DNA of 6,345 bases from contig CAAGFJ010000076.1 in assembly GCA_900769115.1 (NCBI GenBank), positions 1 to 6,345 of the forward strand, written 5' to 3'. A model generated the notes under the pieces. The model was not told the DNA's origin, did no database searches, and worked only from the letters and a program-made list of their open reading frames with translations. Positions 6,201-6,345 of this stretch are shown here, piece by piece (position 1 is the stretch's first letter; each line of letters starts with the position of its first letter). A program made the translations under genes and the position numbers. This DNA is from Lachnospiraceae bacterium. Lineage in GTDB: Bacteria; Bacillota; Clostridia; Lachnospirales; Lachnospiraceae.

Positions 6201-6320
6201 ACCCTTGCACAGCGTAAGTGACGGACGCGCATGTTTTAGGTTGTGAACCCGGCTTTTGGGTGGTGTCATGTTGCCGCAGGCACATTCGCATTACGTCTCG
6301 CACGCAGCAGACACTAATAC
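6201..6320 (-). repeat. Right copy of ~120-bp inverted repeat (structured intergenic element)
   Basis: This is the inverted partner of 1-121, nearly identical over its full length. Reading the plus strand, it can form several local stems. One is a hairpin at 6268-6285 with a single bulged base and a GCA loop. An outer 7-bp stem, 6261-6267 with 6310-6316, encloses it. A small GGTT/AACC hairpin sits at 6239-6249. A longer-range pairing joins 6212-6217 to 6291-6296. The indels between copies fall in short A/T runs outside the main stems. The outer edge is at 6320, after which the sequence is unrelated to anything else visible. The inner edge is 53 nt from the ST-B start codon, so the element lies against or over that gene's promoter. 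It could be a dispersed repeat, a small RNA gene or a recombination site; I do not recognise it. Confidence 0.93.
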
Positions 6321-6345
6321 TCCTTATAATAAGCGAACTCACGTA

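Noticed and set aside
6291..6314. Seven-codon ORF on the minus strand (GTG preceded by AAGGAG at 6320-6325) running into the right repeat
   Set aside because: The stop is conserved in both copies, but the peptide is only seven residues and the ribosome-site-like bases lie outside the repeat, where the left copy cannot be checked.
6225..6320. tRNA-like or CRISPR-like interpretation of the repeat
   Set aside because: A GGTTC-like stretch resembles a T-arm but no cloverleaf can be drawn, and there are only two inverted copies with no spacer series.
6321..6345. TATAAT at 6325-6330 as a plus-strand promoter leaving the repeat
   Set aside because: No -35-like hexamer or TGn extension is found at a suitable distance.

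Overview
The window looks like chromosomal DNA of a low-GC Gram-positive anaerobe of the Clostridia, most likely a gut Lachnospiraceae. This rests on strong AAGGAGG/GGAGG ribosome binding sites, textbook TTGACA/TATAAT promoter elements, A/T-rich intergenic DNA, and protein types common in motile commensal Firmicutes. The genus is an inference that I cannot confirm from sequence alone.

All four genes are on the minus strand, so the transcriptional order runs from right to left. First is a sulfotransferase-like protein (4981-6147, here ST-B). Second is its tandem paralogue (3622-4785, ST-A). Third is a sodium:solute symporter of the SSS family (1874-3409). Last is a six-TM, HAMP-less methyl-accepting chemotaxis protein (123-1598). 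Each sulfotransferase gene ends in its own strong intrinsic terminator, and the two terminators share a 15-nt core. The symporter has a perfect consensus sigma-A promoter that starts one base past the ST-A terminator, and a palindromic operator candidate sits just downstream of its -10. The four genes therefore look like separate transcription units, not one operon. Two start codons are best moved inward from the longest ORF: the chemotaxis gene to 1598 and ST-A to a GTG at 4785, both because of strong ribosome binding sites.

The most striking structure is a pair of about 120-bp, nearly identical inverted repeats at the two ends of the window (1-121 and 6201-6320), differing by one substitution and two short indels. 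They contain no convincing gene, but they can form several stems and look like a dispersed structured intergenic element. One copy ends one base from the stop codon of the chemotaxis gene; the other lies just upstream of the ST-B promoter. Together they bracket a four-gene, roughly 6.1-kb block.

Functionally, the sulfotransferase pair points to PAPS-dependent sulfation of an unidentified acceptor, perhaps a surface glycan. The symporter points to sodium-driven uptake of a small organic solute, and the chemotaxis protein to sensing through its membrane domain. Nothing in the window shows that these activities are linked. The gap between the symporter and chemotaxis genes (1599-1873) holds the chemotaxis promoter and no clear terminator. 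The last 25 bases (6321-6345) hold nothing I can assign.
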